NCBI GenBank assembly: GCA_037044905.1
Contig: JBAOKB010000024.1
Coordinates: 124,001 to 188,000 of the forward strand
Source: Hortaea werneckii
Lineage: Eukaryota; Ascomycota; Dothideomycetes; Mycosphaerellales; Teratosphaeriaceae
DNA: 64,000 nucleotides
Direction of reading: 5' to 3'
Numbering within the stretch: the stretch's first letter is position 1; every line of letters begins with the position of its first letter. A program made the position numbers and the translations under genes. Shown here one piece after another: positions 32,077-42,061 of this stretch. Under the pieces are notes generated by a model, which was given only the letters and a program-made list of their open reading frames with translations, had not been told where the DNA came from and searched no databases.

Positions 32077-34313
32077 CTACATCCCGAGACCAGTCGTCAT
32101 AGCGCCACGTCCCCAGATTTCGTCCTTGCCCATCGCACCGGCCTGTCTCGTCGCCAAACCCTCGGTTTCGTTTGTAGACTTGATTGGCTTCTCTGGGTCT
32201 CCCCAGCTGAACAGAGGCTGGGCCGGTTCGACGTCGCGACGCAGGATGTGCTTGTTGAAGTACCAGGGCAATTTCTTCGCATAGTAGCTCGAGTGAGCGC
32301 GGTTGCCGACGTTGAAGACCGTGTCGAGTTCTTCGAGGGTGAGGTTTTTCTGCAGATGTGTGTAAGCAAGGTGTCGATTTTTGGTGGGCAGAGAGGGGAA
32401 AAGGTGACTCACAGTCTCAGGCAGGAAGAAATAGCAGTAGACCCAACCGAACAGGTTCCAGCCGGCGTACCAGCAGAAGGCACCTGTGGGTGTGAAAGCT
32501 TCGACAAGGGCCGGCCATGTTAGACTCAGGATGAAGTTGAAACCCCAGCATGTCGCAGTGGCAAAACTCATGCCGACGTCACGAATGTATAGAGGGAAGG
32601 CCTCGGCTGAGTAGGTGAAGGGCACAGGACCCTCGCCCGGTGAGTAGGTGGCCATGAAGAGGAAGATGGCGGTTGCGACGTTTCCCAATTGCGCCTCGGT
32701 TGGCTTGCCTTCTGGCGCGTCTTCCGTGGCCGGACCGTTGGGGATTAAGAATGAGAAGCCGCAGTAGAACAGCCAGAGAGCCATGAGCGGGAATGTCGTC
32801 AGAAGTAGGTTTCTGCGGCCAAATGTGTCGATCGTGTAGATGGCAGGGATCTTTGATCAAAAGTCAGAAACTGCAGGGAAATTTAGATTTCAGGAGAGCA
32901 TCATACCGCAAACAGCCAGTTCGTCACACCTGTGCCGAAGGACACGAGAAGAGCATTATCCAAGGTGAAACCGGCTTTCACGAAGATGTTGGTTGAGTAA
33001 TATGCAATGACGTTCACACCGCAGAACTATAGGAGATTGTCAGCATATACATCTTGTAAGTCGGCGGTCCGCTACATGAGCATACCTGTTGCATGAACAT
33101 GACGAAGAAAGACGACTGGGCAGCCCGACGGTTGCGCCTGACAAGGAAGAATTCTTTCCAAAGGTTCTTGCCTTCTCGTTCGGCCGCCTCCACCTCCAGA
33201 AGCTTAAAGGCGTAGTACATATCGCGTGCAGCCTGGAGCTCATGCGAACGCAGTTGGGTCATAGCTTTGTAAGCGCGTTCGAAACGGCCTTTCTCCATGT
33301 ACCAGCGGGGGCTTTCCGGACAGATGTACACCTGAACCATGACAAAGAAAGGCGGGATTGCAGTAGAACCCAGCATCCAGCGCCATTGGGAGTACTGTCC
33401 CAGGAAGTCGCAGTCTTGGAAGGCGACGGACGCGACAAATCCCAGCATGATACCGAAGGCTGTCCACATCTGCCACATCATAGTCAAAGCACCTCTGATG
33501 ACCTTCGGGGCTGACTCGGCTGCGTAAACAGGTGTTGTACTCGACTTGGCGCCAACAGCGAACCCGAGGGCAAAGCGTGCAATTAGCAAGTTGTACCAGC
33601 TGTCAGCGGCAGCCATCCAGAACCCAGTGGCAAAAGAAATGAAACATGAGATGAAAATCGTTCCCCGTCTTCCGAAGAGCTTATTGAGGGGAGCGTTGGT
33701 CCAGCAGCCAAGAACGCATGAGCAGAGGTATGGCGCTCCGTTCAGCAGACCACGCATCCAGACCTGTTCTGGGCCGATGTTGAATTCATCGAAGTAGAAC
33801 TCCTGAGCACCATTGACGGCCGTCTGGTCCATTCCTTGAACGATGGCCGAGCCAGCGCATAGGACAACCAGAAAGTAGAGCATAAAGGGGTGGCTCCACC
33901 TGTGGGTGATCTGAAAAACCACATGTTAGCCGGATGGAACGTTACGTTAAGGACGTGATGCGCACCTCATGTCTTAGAACCTCCTTTTCCGCCTCGCTAA
34001 TTTGTGACACATCCTCGAAACCCTCTTCTCGTCCGTTAACACGAGCCAAGAGTGCTCCCTTGCGGAAGACCTCGCGATGCTCTGCCAGTCCCTTGGACTC
34101 GACGAATTCGTCAACATCAGCAATGACATCCTCCTCAGTCATACCAGCCAGAGGGTTGCGCAGCAATGCTGCCGCCGAGGGCGCTGCGCTGGATTTGCGC
34201 CTTGCATAGTGCACATCCGCATGGTCATCACCTGATGGAGAGGAGCCAGGCGAGGAAGTGCGAGTCTTGTCCTCATACCGAACTGCTTCCTCGTCAACTT
34301 TAGGGGCCGACAT
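32077..34313 (-). CDS. MFS sugar transporter (SP family, alpha-glucoside/hexose permease type)
   Basis: Five exons: 34313-33966, 33910-33086, 33026-32907, 32850-32413, 32349-32077; all junctions are GT/AG and in phase, giving 667 residues. A long N-terminal cytosolic extension (~116 residues, including NPLAGMTEEDVIADVDEFVE) precedes 12 predicted membrane helices. Sugar-porter signatures are visible: NKLFGRRGTIF (loop 2-3), ARFALGFAVGAKSSTTPVYAAESAPKVIRG, PESPRWYMEKGR, the IYTIDTFGRRN-type motif and FLPET-KNLTLEELDTVF after TM12. It is a proton-coupled plasma-membrane uptake carrier by family. Substrate class (maltose-like versus hexose or polyol) cannot be fixed from sequence. Upstream intergenic DNA is long. 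Confidence 0.9.
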
Positions 34314-35783
34314 GACGGGCAAATGTTCGGGGGACAGTTGATGAGGGAAGATCAAAGGACGTCAATCGCCTTATGTTCCCACGTGGAAGGACAAGACTCG
34401 CGCTGTTCTTTAACGTCCTCAGAACATAGTTACTTCCAAGCCCAGCAGTCTGAGCGAAGATCCTTTGCCGCTGCCATGCCGCCATTGGCAAGTTTGGCGT
34501 GCGTCAAGATGCGTCAAGATGCAACTGCAACATTTCCAGATGCAGCGCGCCAGCGACCCTTGTGGGGAGGAGAATGCCGTGGCATGTCTTGTGTGCCACG
34601 GGGTTTGGGGAAGAATGGATTTGGCGCGGAGCGGAGCCCTTGGCGGGCTTGGTCAGATCGTGCCCGCCCTGCTTGGCGTCTGGAGCTCCACGCAGACGAA
34701 TGTGCCATGGCCTCGCGCCAAGGACGTTTTTTGCTACGATGATGAAGCTATGTTCATATCCAGGCAGCTGATAAAGCGAATCCTTTGGCGTGTCCCACGC
34801 AACAAAGCTCGCGCATTGCAGAGCACACGCGAGCGAAGCTTTGTGGCATGAAGCGGGGGGCTCTTCATCGTCGAACTTCCGCGGTGGTATGCAGCATTTG
34901 GCCTTCGATCACAGTGCAGAGTAGAATCTGTGGCCGAGCGCGGCCGCGTATGCTCTACGGCAACCCCGAAATCCATTGCCATTAAACCAAACCAAATGGT
35001 CCACAGGATGTCGCCACACGATCCACCGGCTTCGTCTTCTAAGGATTGACCACAGCGCAAGTGCCATCCTGCGGCTCTAGAAGGATAGAAGCCCGTGTGG
35101 ACACCGTCTAGCAGCTCCACATTCTGGATATTTAGGGGAAAAAGAATGGACATGTGAAAAGTCCAAGCTATAGAGAGATGAGGGAGGAGCTGGGGTGCGC
35201 CACGAATACCAGTCACGCTAACCTCCTCGGGAAGCGGTAAAGGACCTCCTACCATCGATTTCCCGCGTCTCCACGGTCTCGACAATCAACGACAATGCTT
35301 GATCAATCTGGATCATACCTAACCGCAAGAAGGATGCGACTCGATGTCTGGGCTTACAACTCCACCTTCTGACCATCTGTTGGCTCTTCCGTCGATTCCG
35401 TCGACTCCATCAACCAAGAAACGGCGTCAGTTCAACACCCTCTAGACTGTCCCACATGACACCCACATGGCGATGTTGCATCGCTCCTTTTTGAAGAAGG
35501 CTGATATTGTTCGAGAGACCCTTCACCGTCGCTTGGCAGGGCCAGTGACAGTCGGAGGCCAAGGCTTCCGAAGTTTGTTCTGCAAGATACATCAATCTTT
35601 GCGCATCCTTCACGCTCTGACCAAACAGACCCTGGAAAGTATCGCATGTCATTATATGGGATGTAGGCGTCTGAATTAAGGCCAAAGGTTGGCTTGAAAG
35701 GCAAAAAAGAGAGAGGGTAGAAGAACCACATTACCAAAAAAGAGAGATAAGGTAATCAAAAACCAAAAAAATAACGGCAAAAA
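34314..35783. other. Intergenic, no supported protein gene
   Basis: Long upstream region of the sugar transporter. Several chance frames exist but none shows conserved character or proper starts. A 10-bp direct duplication (GCGTCAAGAT) occurs at about 34500-34518. Confidence 0.5.
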
Positions 35784-35902
35784 ACGAACAACAGCTGGGA
35801 TTCTCAACTGGTCACCCACGTTAATACTAATCAGCCGGTTTGCAGCTTAAGTACAGGAGAGCGGACGGGATCCTCTGTTCTCTGCAACCTGTGGTCGTTC
35901 GT
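35784..35902 (-). rRNA. 5S rRNA, dispersed single copy
   Basis: The minus strand over 119 nt matches fungal 5S rRNA: GGATCCCGTCCGCTC in loop A/helix III, TACTTAAGCTGCAAACCGGC, GATTAGTA, CGTGGGTGACC and GAATCCCAGCTGTTG. The ends ACGAACGAC and GTTGTTCGT form helix I, with paired changes relative to the usual ACATACGAC form. TTTT follows directly as Pol III terminator. Fungal 5S genes of this kind are scattered singly, with internal promoter (A box and C box within the gene). Compensated changes in helix I suggest a functional variant rather than a pseudogene. Confidence 0.87.
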
Positions 35903-36394
35903 GGCATGTTCCAATGATAAATTGGATATATTGAGTTGAATTATGCAGAAAACCTGCATTTCGAGACCCAATGGCACGGCATTCTGTCTTACTCATGGGG
36001 TAAAGACACCGCTCCCAAGGTGGATGCGAACTTTTTGGCAGGGCTCATCGCCGCTTTTCAAGATAGCTCCAGTAGAACAAGGCAAGCTCTCCCAGAGACG
36101 TCGAACAATGATTCCTCGGACGACTCGGACGAGAGCCTTACGACAGTAGCACGCTTGCATGGGAACCATTTAGGCAGCAGAAATATGCCTGACTTCTGCC
36201 TGCGATGACTGGGTCTAATTACGAAGTTCGACTATGATAGATAAGCATGGGGATACATCAAATATAAAAAGCGCCAACGAGCCCCCGCTTCCATCCTTCG
36301 AACTTCTGCTATTTTACGTTCCTCCTTGAGCTATACGTGCCCTGGGAGGGAAGTGGCCTTCAAGCGCCATCATTTCGCTCCGCTCACCTCAATA
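35903..36394. other. Intergenic, no supported gene
   Basis: A frame at about 35936-36208 lacks an ATG at a sensible place and shows no conservation that I recognise. Pyrimidine-rich sequence with TTGAGC precedes the next gene. Confidence 0.5.
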
Positions 36395-37030
36395 ATGCAC
36401 CCAGACACGCAGATCCTAGACCTTGTCTTTCAAGTCCCTCACCGCCATCGCACTAATGTGCGAGTGGAAGTCACAATCAATGTGAATCCCGAGAAGACTG
36501 GCTGCCATCTCATCCTCCCTAGCGAGCCATTAGCAGCTATGAACTTCCCCGTCTGCAGGGCGATACTGAAAGCGCCAAACGACGTCGGCTACGCAGCCAC
36601 CTACGGCTGGGTACAAGCTGTGCTCGAGCGGCCTCTGCCCGCAAATCCGAACACACTCTCCAAGGAGGCGGCATGGTATACCGATCCCATCCCCATCACC
36701 GAACAGCTCAACTACCCCTTCTGCTGGTTCGGCCCGGAAGCGCAATTGTTCGATGCGCCGTTTCGGACCGAAAGACGCGATATGGACTGGACCTGTCACA
36801 GTTTCCTGACCTATCTCCCGGACGCACTGGTTTCGAAGAAGGTCTGTCCGATCCTGGCTTTCGAGTGGGGGTTTGAAATTTCAGGCGGACGGGTTTCGAT
36901 TAAGGGACTTCGGTTGCTGGATATTCAGGAGGCGTGGGAAAGGCAGAGAGGGTTGTGGGAGGGGAAGTTCCCGGGTTGGATATTTGAGAGGGTAGATGAG
37001 GGGATAAGCGTGCAGGTAGTGGAGGTGTAG
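36395..37030 (+). CDS. Hypothetical protein (211 residues)
   Basis: An intronless frame from ATG 36395; the frame is open slightly upstream but without ATG. No signal peptide or membrane helix. The sequence alternates short beta-like strands (ILDLVFQVPHRHRTNVRVEV) with conserved-looking aromatic motifs: YPFCWFGPEAQLFD, RRDMDWTCHSFLTYLPD and ILAFEWGFEISGG. Codon use and the lack of low complexity support a real gene. I do not recognise a named domain. It is convergent with the MAPEG gene. Confidence 0.6.
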   Translation: MHPDTQILDLVFQVPHRHRTNVRVEVTINVNPEKTGCHLILPSEPLAAMNFPVCRAILKAPNDVGYAATYGWVQAVLERPLPANPNTLSKEAAWYTDPIPITEQLNYPFCWFGPEAQLFDAPFRTERRDMDWTCHSFLTYLPDALVSKKVCPILAFEWGFEISGGRVSIKGLRLLDIQEAWERQRGLWEGKFPGWIFERVDEGISVQVVEV

Positions 37031-37405
37031 GTCGTGGTCCTTTCGCTACCGATGAGCATTTCGAGCAGGCGGTTACTTAGCAAGATAGGCTGCGTACTGT
37101 TCTGCAACAAATTCTGATCGTTGAGGAAGGTAGACTGGCGGAGGACTCTTTACCATAAGTACGCTTGGTTGCCGTTTCATCAAAACTTTTGGCGATGTTG
37201 CAACAGCGCTAGGAAAGTACATGAGGAATTATGCAGCAGCAGATGGCGGAGTCCAAAAGTGGGAATATGTACAACACGCCAATCAGGTCGCTAAGACTCG
37301 GACGTGCTAATGTGCAAAGAACAGGGAGCAGTATGCCCTTAGAGGCAGTTTCTCACTGAACAGCTGCGATCAGGTTTATCTGACGCTGTGAATGCGATTT
37401 GCTTC
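37031..37405. other. Intergenic between convergent genes
   Basis: 3' ends of the orphan gene (plus) and the MAPEG gene (minus). Nothing else seen. Confidence 0.55.
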
Positions 37406-37888
37406 TCAAATCGACCCGCTGCTCACCTTCTGTCCAGCCAGGACAAACATCATCATGCACATCCCAACGCCGAACATGTACGTAATGCCTCTCGCCGCCG
37501 GTGGGACAACATCATTGAAAATGTAAATGTGGTTGTACACAAACCGGCTTACCAACCAAGCCCCTCCCAACCCATTCATCAGGCCTGCACTCACACCGCT
37601 ACTATTTCCAGCCGTGATCGCAGCAGCAAAAAGTCCTAGATTCTCAAAACCGTTTGCCTGTGCAGCCTCTGCACGGGTAATACGGCCTTTGGTTTTGGCG
37701 TCCAGGGCGGCTTCCTGCGCGACGGTCTGAGACCATTGGCGAGGCGCACGTTGGTCGAGATGCTTCCGCGTTGCCGCGTGGTAGGTGTTGGCGGCATAGA
37801 TGCGTGGCATGAAGGCGATGACCCAGGCCATGGGGAGGAAGTAGTAGGAGATATTCTCGCGGGTAAGGTCCGGCATGAAGGAAGTCAT
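37406..37888 (-). CDS. MAPEG family membrane protein
   Basis: An intronless 160-residue protein with four hydrophobic segments: YYFLPMAWVIAFMPRIYA near the N-terminus, GLFAAAITAGNSSGVSAGLM, NGLGGAWLVSRFVYNHIYIF and GITYMFGVGMCMMMFVLAG. The ENLGLFAAAI and SRFVYNHIYIF spacing matches MAPEG (membrane-associated proteins in eicosanoid and glutathione metabolism), in which the Asn/Glu and Arg-Tyr motifs contact glutathione. Length fits the family (about 140-170). Fungal members are ER-membrane proteins of unproven substrate. Confidence 0.85.
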   Translation of the reverse strand: MTSFMPDLTRENISYYFLPMAWVIAFMPRIYAANTYHAATRKHLDQRAPRQWSQTVAQEAALDAKTKGRITRAEAAQANGFENLGLFAAAITAGNSSGVSAGLMNGLGGAWLVSRFVYNHIYIFNDVVPPAARGITYMFGVGMCMMMFVLAGQKVSSGSI

Positions 37889-38422
37889 GATGGCGATGGT
37901 AGGAAGTCCTTGTCGTTAGGTGAGGTATTTTTTTTTATGACGAGCGTGTCCTTCGTCTCTCCCAAGTTCCTAGTAGTTGATGCGGCGTAGAGAAAAATAT
38001 AAAAATGCTTGACAGGCGTCTTGAAATGTACAGCACGGTCTGTTAGCATTGGCTTTCACGCGGCTTCGGATCTCCAATCGATCCGATGCCGGTACTTAGT
38101 CACTGGCGTTCCCATTATCATAGCAGCTCTACGGGCATAGCACCTCAGCATTGTATCATCTCGGAAAGAATCGACTTCGAGTCTAGGACGACTTCTTCCT
38201 CCAAAGCAGAAATGTATTCTGTGGTGTTGAACAAGGGAATCCTGCGCGATAGTTTCTCCCGTGCCATTTAGAATCACGGGCAAGATCTAAGTACATAGTA
38301 CGAAAACGACCCCCGCCGGCATTTTATCGGAATTGTGAAGACGCGTCCCTCCAACGCGTGAACCGTCGACATTATGAGATCAGCCCAAAACGCCCTCTTC
38401 CGTCAGCTGAATTGTAGCCACA
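37889..38422. promoter_or_regulatory. Divergent intergenic region MAPEG / nse1
   Basis: About 530 bp between divergent starts. The only low-complexity feature is a short T run at about 37929-37936. ACGCGT sequences near 38340-38360, just upstream of nse1, fit the MCB-type element used by yeast DNA-replication genes; that link is inference. Confidence 0.4.
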
Positions 38423-39421
38423 ATGTCTGGACCCGGTGAAATCAACGGCCATTACAACAACACCCATCGCGCATTTCTCCAAGCCTTGCTAGCTCGACAG
38501 ACCATCACTCTCGCCGACGCAAAACCCCTCCTCGCATCCATCCAAACCGCACATACCCCCGACCGACCGACGCTACCGGAAGACGTGTCCCAGGAAGACT
38601 TCGACAACTATGTCCATACGCTCAACGACTCACTTTCGCCCTTTGACATGGAGATACGAAGTACACTGCACCAGCAGACCAAGGACCGAATCTACGCGCT
38701 AGTCAACACGACCAGCGATGCGTTGACGCAGATGAGCACGTCCTTCAAAGCCGAAGAGATTGCCTTCGTGAAGAGAGTACTGGATGCAATGTTCGAGACG
38801 TACAACACGCCTCGCGCAGAAATCATGGCTATTACGGGGATGCAAGCGCTGAAGCTTGCCAAGGCACCTGCAGATGAGCGAAGGCGAGAGGCACAAAGCA
38901 CACAGCAAGCGACGCAACCGGCCAATACCAGTATCAGAATAGCAGATGCGGAGAACATTCTCAGTCTCCTGGTAGACGAAGGGTGGTTCGAGCTAAGCCA
39001 GCGGGGTTTCTACAGCCTTTCCCCTCGAGCTCTGATGGAGTTGCGCGGGTGGCTGATAGAGACATACAACGACCAGGCAGATCAAGAGGAAGATTCAGAC
39101 GAGGAGGAGGAAGAGCGTGCACGTGTGAAGATCAAATTCTGCGCTGCGTGCCGCGATATTGTGACGGTGGGACAGCGGTGTCCGAATCGACAGTGCAATG
39201 CTCGGGTGCATAATCACTGTGTTAGGACGCTGTTCCGAGCGCAGGGAGGTAGAGAAGAGTGTCCGGCGTGCAAGACCGCATGGCAGGATCCTCTACCTGT
39301 CGGAGAGAATGCTGCAAGGCAGAGCGGAGGGGCAGGAAGCAGAAGGACAACTGGAGGGTCGAGCATAGGTGGAGGTGGTAGGGATGATAGTTCTATGACA
39401 AACGGAGCCGAGGATATTTAG
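38423..39421 (+). CDS. nse1: SMC5/6 complex subunit Nse1 (RING-like)
   Basis: An intronless gene of 332 residues. The N-terminal ~220 residues form the winged-helix Nse1 region (NNTHRAFLQALLARQTITLA, EDFDNYVHTLNDSLSPFDME, YALVNTTSDALTQMSTSF, DEGWFELSQRGFYSLSPRAL, LMELRGWLIETY). The C-terminal RING-like domain is at about 235-280 with ligands FCAACRD...GQRCPNRQCNARVHNHCV...ECPACKTAW. Nse1 with Nse3 and Nse4 forms the kleisin subcomplex of SMC5/6 in the nucleus, acting in recombination repair; its RING has E3 ligase activity. The Gly/Ser-rich tail is probably disordered. Length and domain order fit fungal Nse1. Confidence 0.93.
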   Translation: MSGPGEINGHYNNTHRAFLQALLARQTITLADAKPLLASIQTAHTPDRPTLPEDVSQEDFDNYVHTLNDSLSPFDMEIRSTLHQQTKDRIYALVNTTSDALTQMSTSFKAEEIAFVKRVLDAMFETYNTPRAEIMAITGMQALKLAKAPADERRREAQSTQQATQPANTSIRIADAENILSLLVDEGWFELSQRGFYSLSPRALMELRGWLIETYNDQADQEEDSDEEEEERARVKIKFCAACRDIVTVGQRCPNRQCNARVHNHCVRTLFRAQGGREECPACKTAWQDPLPVGENAARQSGGAGSRRTTGGSSIGGGGRDDSSMTNGAEDI

Positions 39422-39757
39422 CTAGTCGGCGTGAACCTGCTCTCGTGAGTGTATGGATTCTGTGCTTTTGCTTACTTGAACTGGGCCAGCGCGGCGTTGG
39501 GTGTTGACAATTGTAGAATACGTGGTATGAGAGAACATGGCTGAACGTGAAGGACTTCGCTGAATTGCTTATCCGAGAGCGTCACCCACGGCCTTGTCTA
39601 TCAAAAGGCAGCGCAGGTAAACGCATATAGCATAACCTCTCCTCCATGCGCCAGAAGAGCCATGCATGCGTTCCCATATTCTCCAGCAGCCACTGCGCTT
39701 TTGCTCCGCCACAAGTCTCCCACCGCTCCCTTCTCCACCAGCACCACCAAGTCCCAT
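39422..39757. other. Intergenic between convergent genes
   Basis: 3' flanks of nse1 (plus) and rps16 (minus). No other feature seen. Confidence 0.55.
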
Positions 39758-40510
39758 CTATCTGTAGGACTTCTGGTACCGGGAACGGGCACCAGGACCA
39801 CCGAACTTCTTGGGCTCCATACGGCGGTTGTCAGCGACGAGGAGGGTACGGTCGTAGGCGACGAGAGCCTGCTTGAGCTGGTTCTTGCTGTGCTCGTCGA
39901 TGTACTTCTGGTAGTAGGCGACCTGGTATCAAGCGTTAGTGGACCCAACCCGGCATTCCATGAATCGTAGGGAGCTGTAATGAGGGACATACAATGCTCT
40001 TGGCGATCGCCTGACGGATGGCGTAGACCTGAGAGGTGTGACCACCACCACGGACGCGCACTCTGATGTCGACGTCGGCTGCAAAGATACCAATTAGCGA
40101 ATGTTCACTCCTTGTTCCAAAGCCCATAGTCGCCCAATCCCCTCTTTGCCAGTCCTCCATGCCTTTTGATGGCCAGCGCACTCTTTCCAACCCGCTCTTC
40201 CCAGATGATTCTTGCAATCACTTCCCAACCCCTCCCATCAAGGCTGAGGCTTTTATCCTGAGTCTCTGAACCATCACGTCGTATCCTGCCCAAAACTTCC
40301 CCATGCCAAAACTTTTCATGAAGACATACCGAACTTGTCGAGACCCAGGATGAGCACCGGCTCGTACACCTTGAAGCGCAGGACCTGCGGCTCAACGAGG
40401 CCGAGGGGCTGGCCGTTGACCTTGATCAAGCCCTTGCCCTGCTTGCAGTGCGCGACGGCCGTCGCCGTCTTCTTCTTGCCGAAGCACTGGACGCTCTGAG
40501 CTGCCGCCAT
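39758..40510 (-). CDS. rps16: 40S ribosomal protein uS9 (RPS16)
   Basis: Three exons: 40510-40330, 40078-39993, 39922-39758, in phase, 143 residues, the exact length of yeast Rps16. The product begins MAAAQSVQCFGKKKTATAVA and contains FKVYEPVLILGLDKF, DVDIRVRVRGGGHTSQVYAI, QAIAKSIVAYYQKY, KQALVAYDRTLLVAD and ends PGARSRYQKSYR. The uS9 tail reaches the decoding centre and its terminal Arg contacts P-site tRNA. The first intron is 251 nt, typical for ribosomal protein genes; I looked for a box C/D snoRNA in it and found no clear C/D pair. The gene is divergent from the Ats1-like gene. Confidence 0.97.
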
Positions 40511-40968
40511 CTTTGCGAAGAATGTGCCGGCGAATGGAGAACGTCGGGGGGTATCGAGATGGGATCGGGGTTCGTTGTCGTGAGGTGCTCGTCGGCGTTG
40601 GGGCAGTCGTCGTCGTCGGCGCGCGGCTGTGGGCTTTTCGAGATTGTGGATGCTTCGAAATTCGGCGGCGGGAGTAGCCGGGCGACTGCATGTCTTGGCG
40701 GGTACCTTGGGACCGAAGAATTGCCGTATTGCGGAGCAAACCCTCTGATGGCAACATGTGCTTGCATGTGCTCGATATGCTGTGATGTTCATTTCCGATC
40801 AAACAATCACAATGACCGACTATGGGAGGAAGTGCATCAGAATGTGATACTACATTCCACAGACCGTCTAGAAGCTCTTCACGTCTTTTGTTTACTGCTC
40901 TCCAGGATCACCCGCAAATTTGAAGTGAAAATACGCTCCAAATATTTATAAAAGACTCAAGCAGTATA
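40511..40968. promoter_or_regulatory. Divergent promoter region rps16 / Ats1-like gene
   Basis: About 460 bp between starts. Pyrimidine tracts on the minus strand upstream of rps16 fit its promoter. A TATTTATAAA stretch at about 40938-40950 lies just before the Ats1-like ATG. Confidence 0.45.
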
Positions 40969-42042
40969 ATGCTCTACGCTTTTGGCTCAAACGGCTCAGG
41001 CCAGCTCGGCGTCGGTCATGAAGATGATCTTTCTCGGCCATCACCGAGCACACTCGACACATCAGAGTCCAAGTCTCGCATCAAACAGGTTGCAGCAGGC
41101 GGCAACCATACCGTATTTCTCAACACCGACGGCAGAGTTGCAGTCACCGGCAGCGATGAACACGGACAATGTAACTTTACAAACGGCGTCAACACGAGAG
41201 AGCTGAAGTTTGAGACTGCCTTTTACACTTCCGAGCAAGGTGTAACAAGATCAGCGTCGATCGCTCATGTGGCGGCTACATGGAATGCAAGCATTTTGTG
41301 TACCTCCGACGGACAGATCTTAGTCGTTGGCGAAGGCTTAAACGGCGAGCTAGGCCTTGGACATCAGGTCAGTCAAATGTCTGATGCACATTGCATTCCC
41401 GATTTCCCTCCCACAGGTAGATCCGTTGTGCAGCTTGCGGCTTGCATGGCACACGTGGTAGCCGTACTCGATGACGGCACTATCTATGGTTGGGGCAAAG
41501 GCAGTAAAGGCCAGCTCGGCGAACCGGCTGAGGACGTCTGGGTGCCGCGAAAGATCCAGGGGATCCCATTTGCTGTTTCGAAAGCAGTGTGTGGGAAAGA
41601 TTTTACTTGCTTGGCCAGCGCAAAGGGTGAACTGTCCATCCTCGGACTGAAGACTAGAGATCGTTTCAATCTTCTCGGCAGCAAGCCTGTAGCCATTCCC
41701 AGTTGGAAAGACATTGCTGCGTCCTGGGGTAGTGTCTTCATACTGATGAATGATGGCAAGCTCATCAGCTTCGGGAGGAATGACCATGGCCAACTCGCAC
41801 CACCAGACCTTCCTTCTCTCACGGCCCTGGCTGCTGGTAGTGAGCACTGTCTTGCGATTGCAGATGCTGGTGATGTATTAGCTTGGGGCTGGGGCGAGCA
41901 TGGGAACTGTGGAGAACCCACCGATCACAGAGGTGATGTCAACGGCCGATGGAACGTGGTCGGAATGCAGGCTCAGAAAGCGTCTGCAGTGTTTGCCGGG
42001 TGTGCCACCAGCTTCGTACTGGCAGGTGATGACCAGACATGA
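40969..42042 (+). CDS. ats1: RCC1-repeat protein, Ats1-like
   Basis: An intronless frame of 357 residues made of RCC1-type beta-propeller repeats: LYAFGSNGSGQLGVGHEDD, ILVVGEGLNGELGLGHQ, IYGWGKGSKGQLGEP, LISFGRNDHGQLAPP and VLAWGWGEHGNCGEP, with intervening AAGGNHTVFL / LAACMAHVVAVL / LAAGSEHCLAI strands. The length and overall sequence match fungal Ats1, the alpha-tubulin suppressor, which in yeast partners the Kti11/Dph3 iron protein in diphthamide synthesis and Elongator-linked tRNA modification. The stop (42042) lies 19 bp from the stop of rad9 on the other strand. The symbol is given by family and length, so the confidence is moderate. Confidence 0.8.
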   Translation: MLYAFGSNGSGQLGVGHEDDLSRPSPSTLDTSESKSRIKQVAAGGNHTVFLNTDGRVAVTGSDEHGQCNFTNGVNTRELKFETAFYTSEQGVTRSASIAHVAATWNASILCTSDGQILVVGEGLNGELGLGHQVSQMSDAHCIPDFPPTGRSVVQLAACMAHVVAVLDDGTIYGWGKGSKGQLGEPAEDVWVPRKIQGIPFAVSKAVCGKDFTCLASAKGELSILGLKTRDRFNLLGSKPVAIPSWKDIAASWGSVFILMNDGKLISFGRNDHGQLAPPDLPSLTALAAGSEHCLAIADAGDVLAWGWGEHGNCGEPTDHRGDVNGRWNVVGMQAQKASAVFAGCATSFVLAGDDQT

Positions 42043-42061
42043 GTGACTACAAGGATTTGTC

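Noticed and set aside
35936..36208. 90-residue open frame after the 5S gene
   Set aside because: It opens with a non-ATG codon, its base composition is ordinary and no conserved features are seen.
40079..40329. Possible snoRNA inside the first intron of rps16
   Set aside because: TGATGG occurs but no RTGATGA C box with a matching terminal CTGA D box and closing stem is visible.
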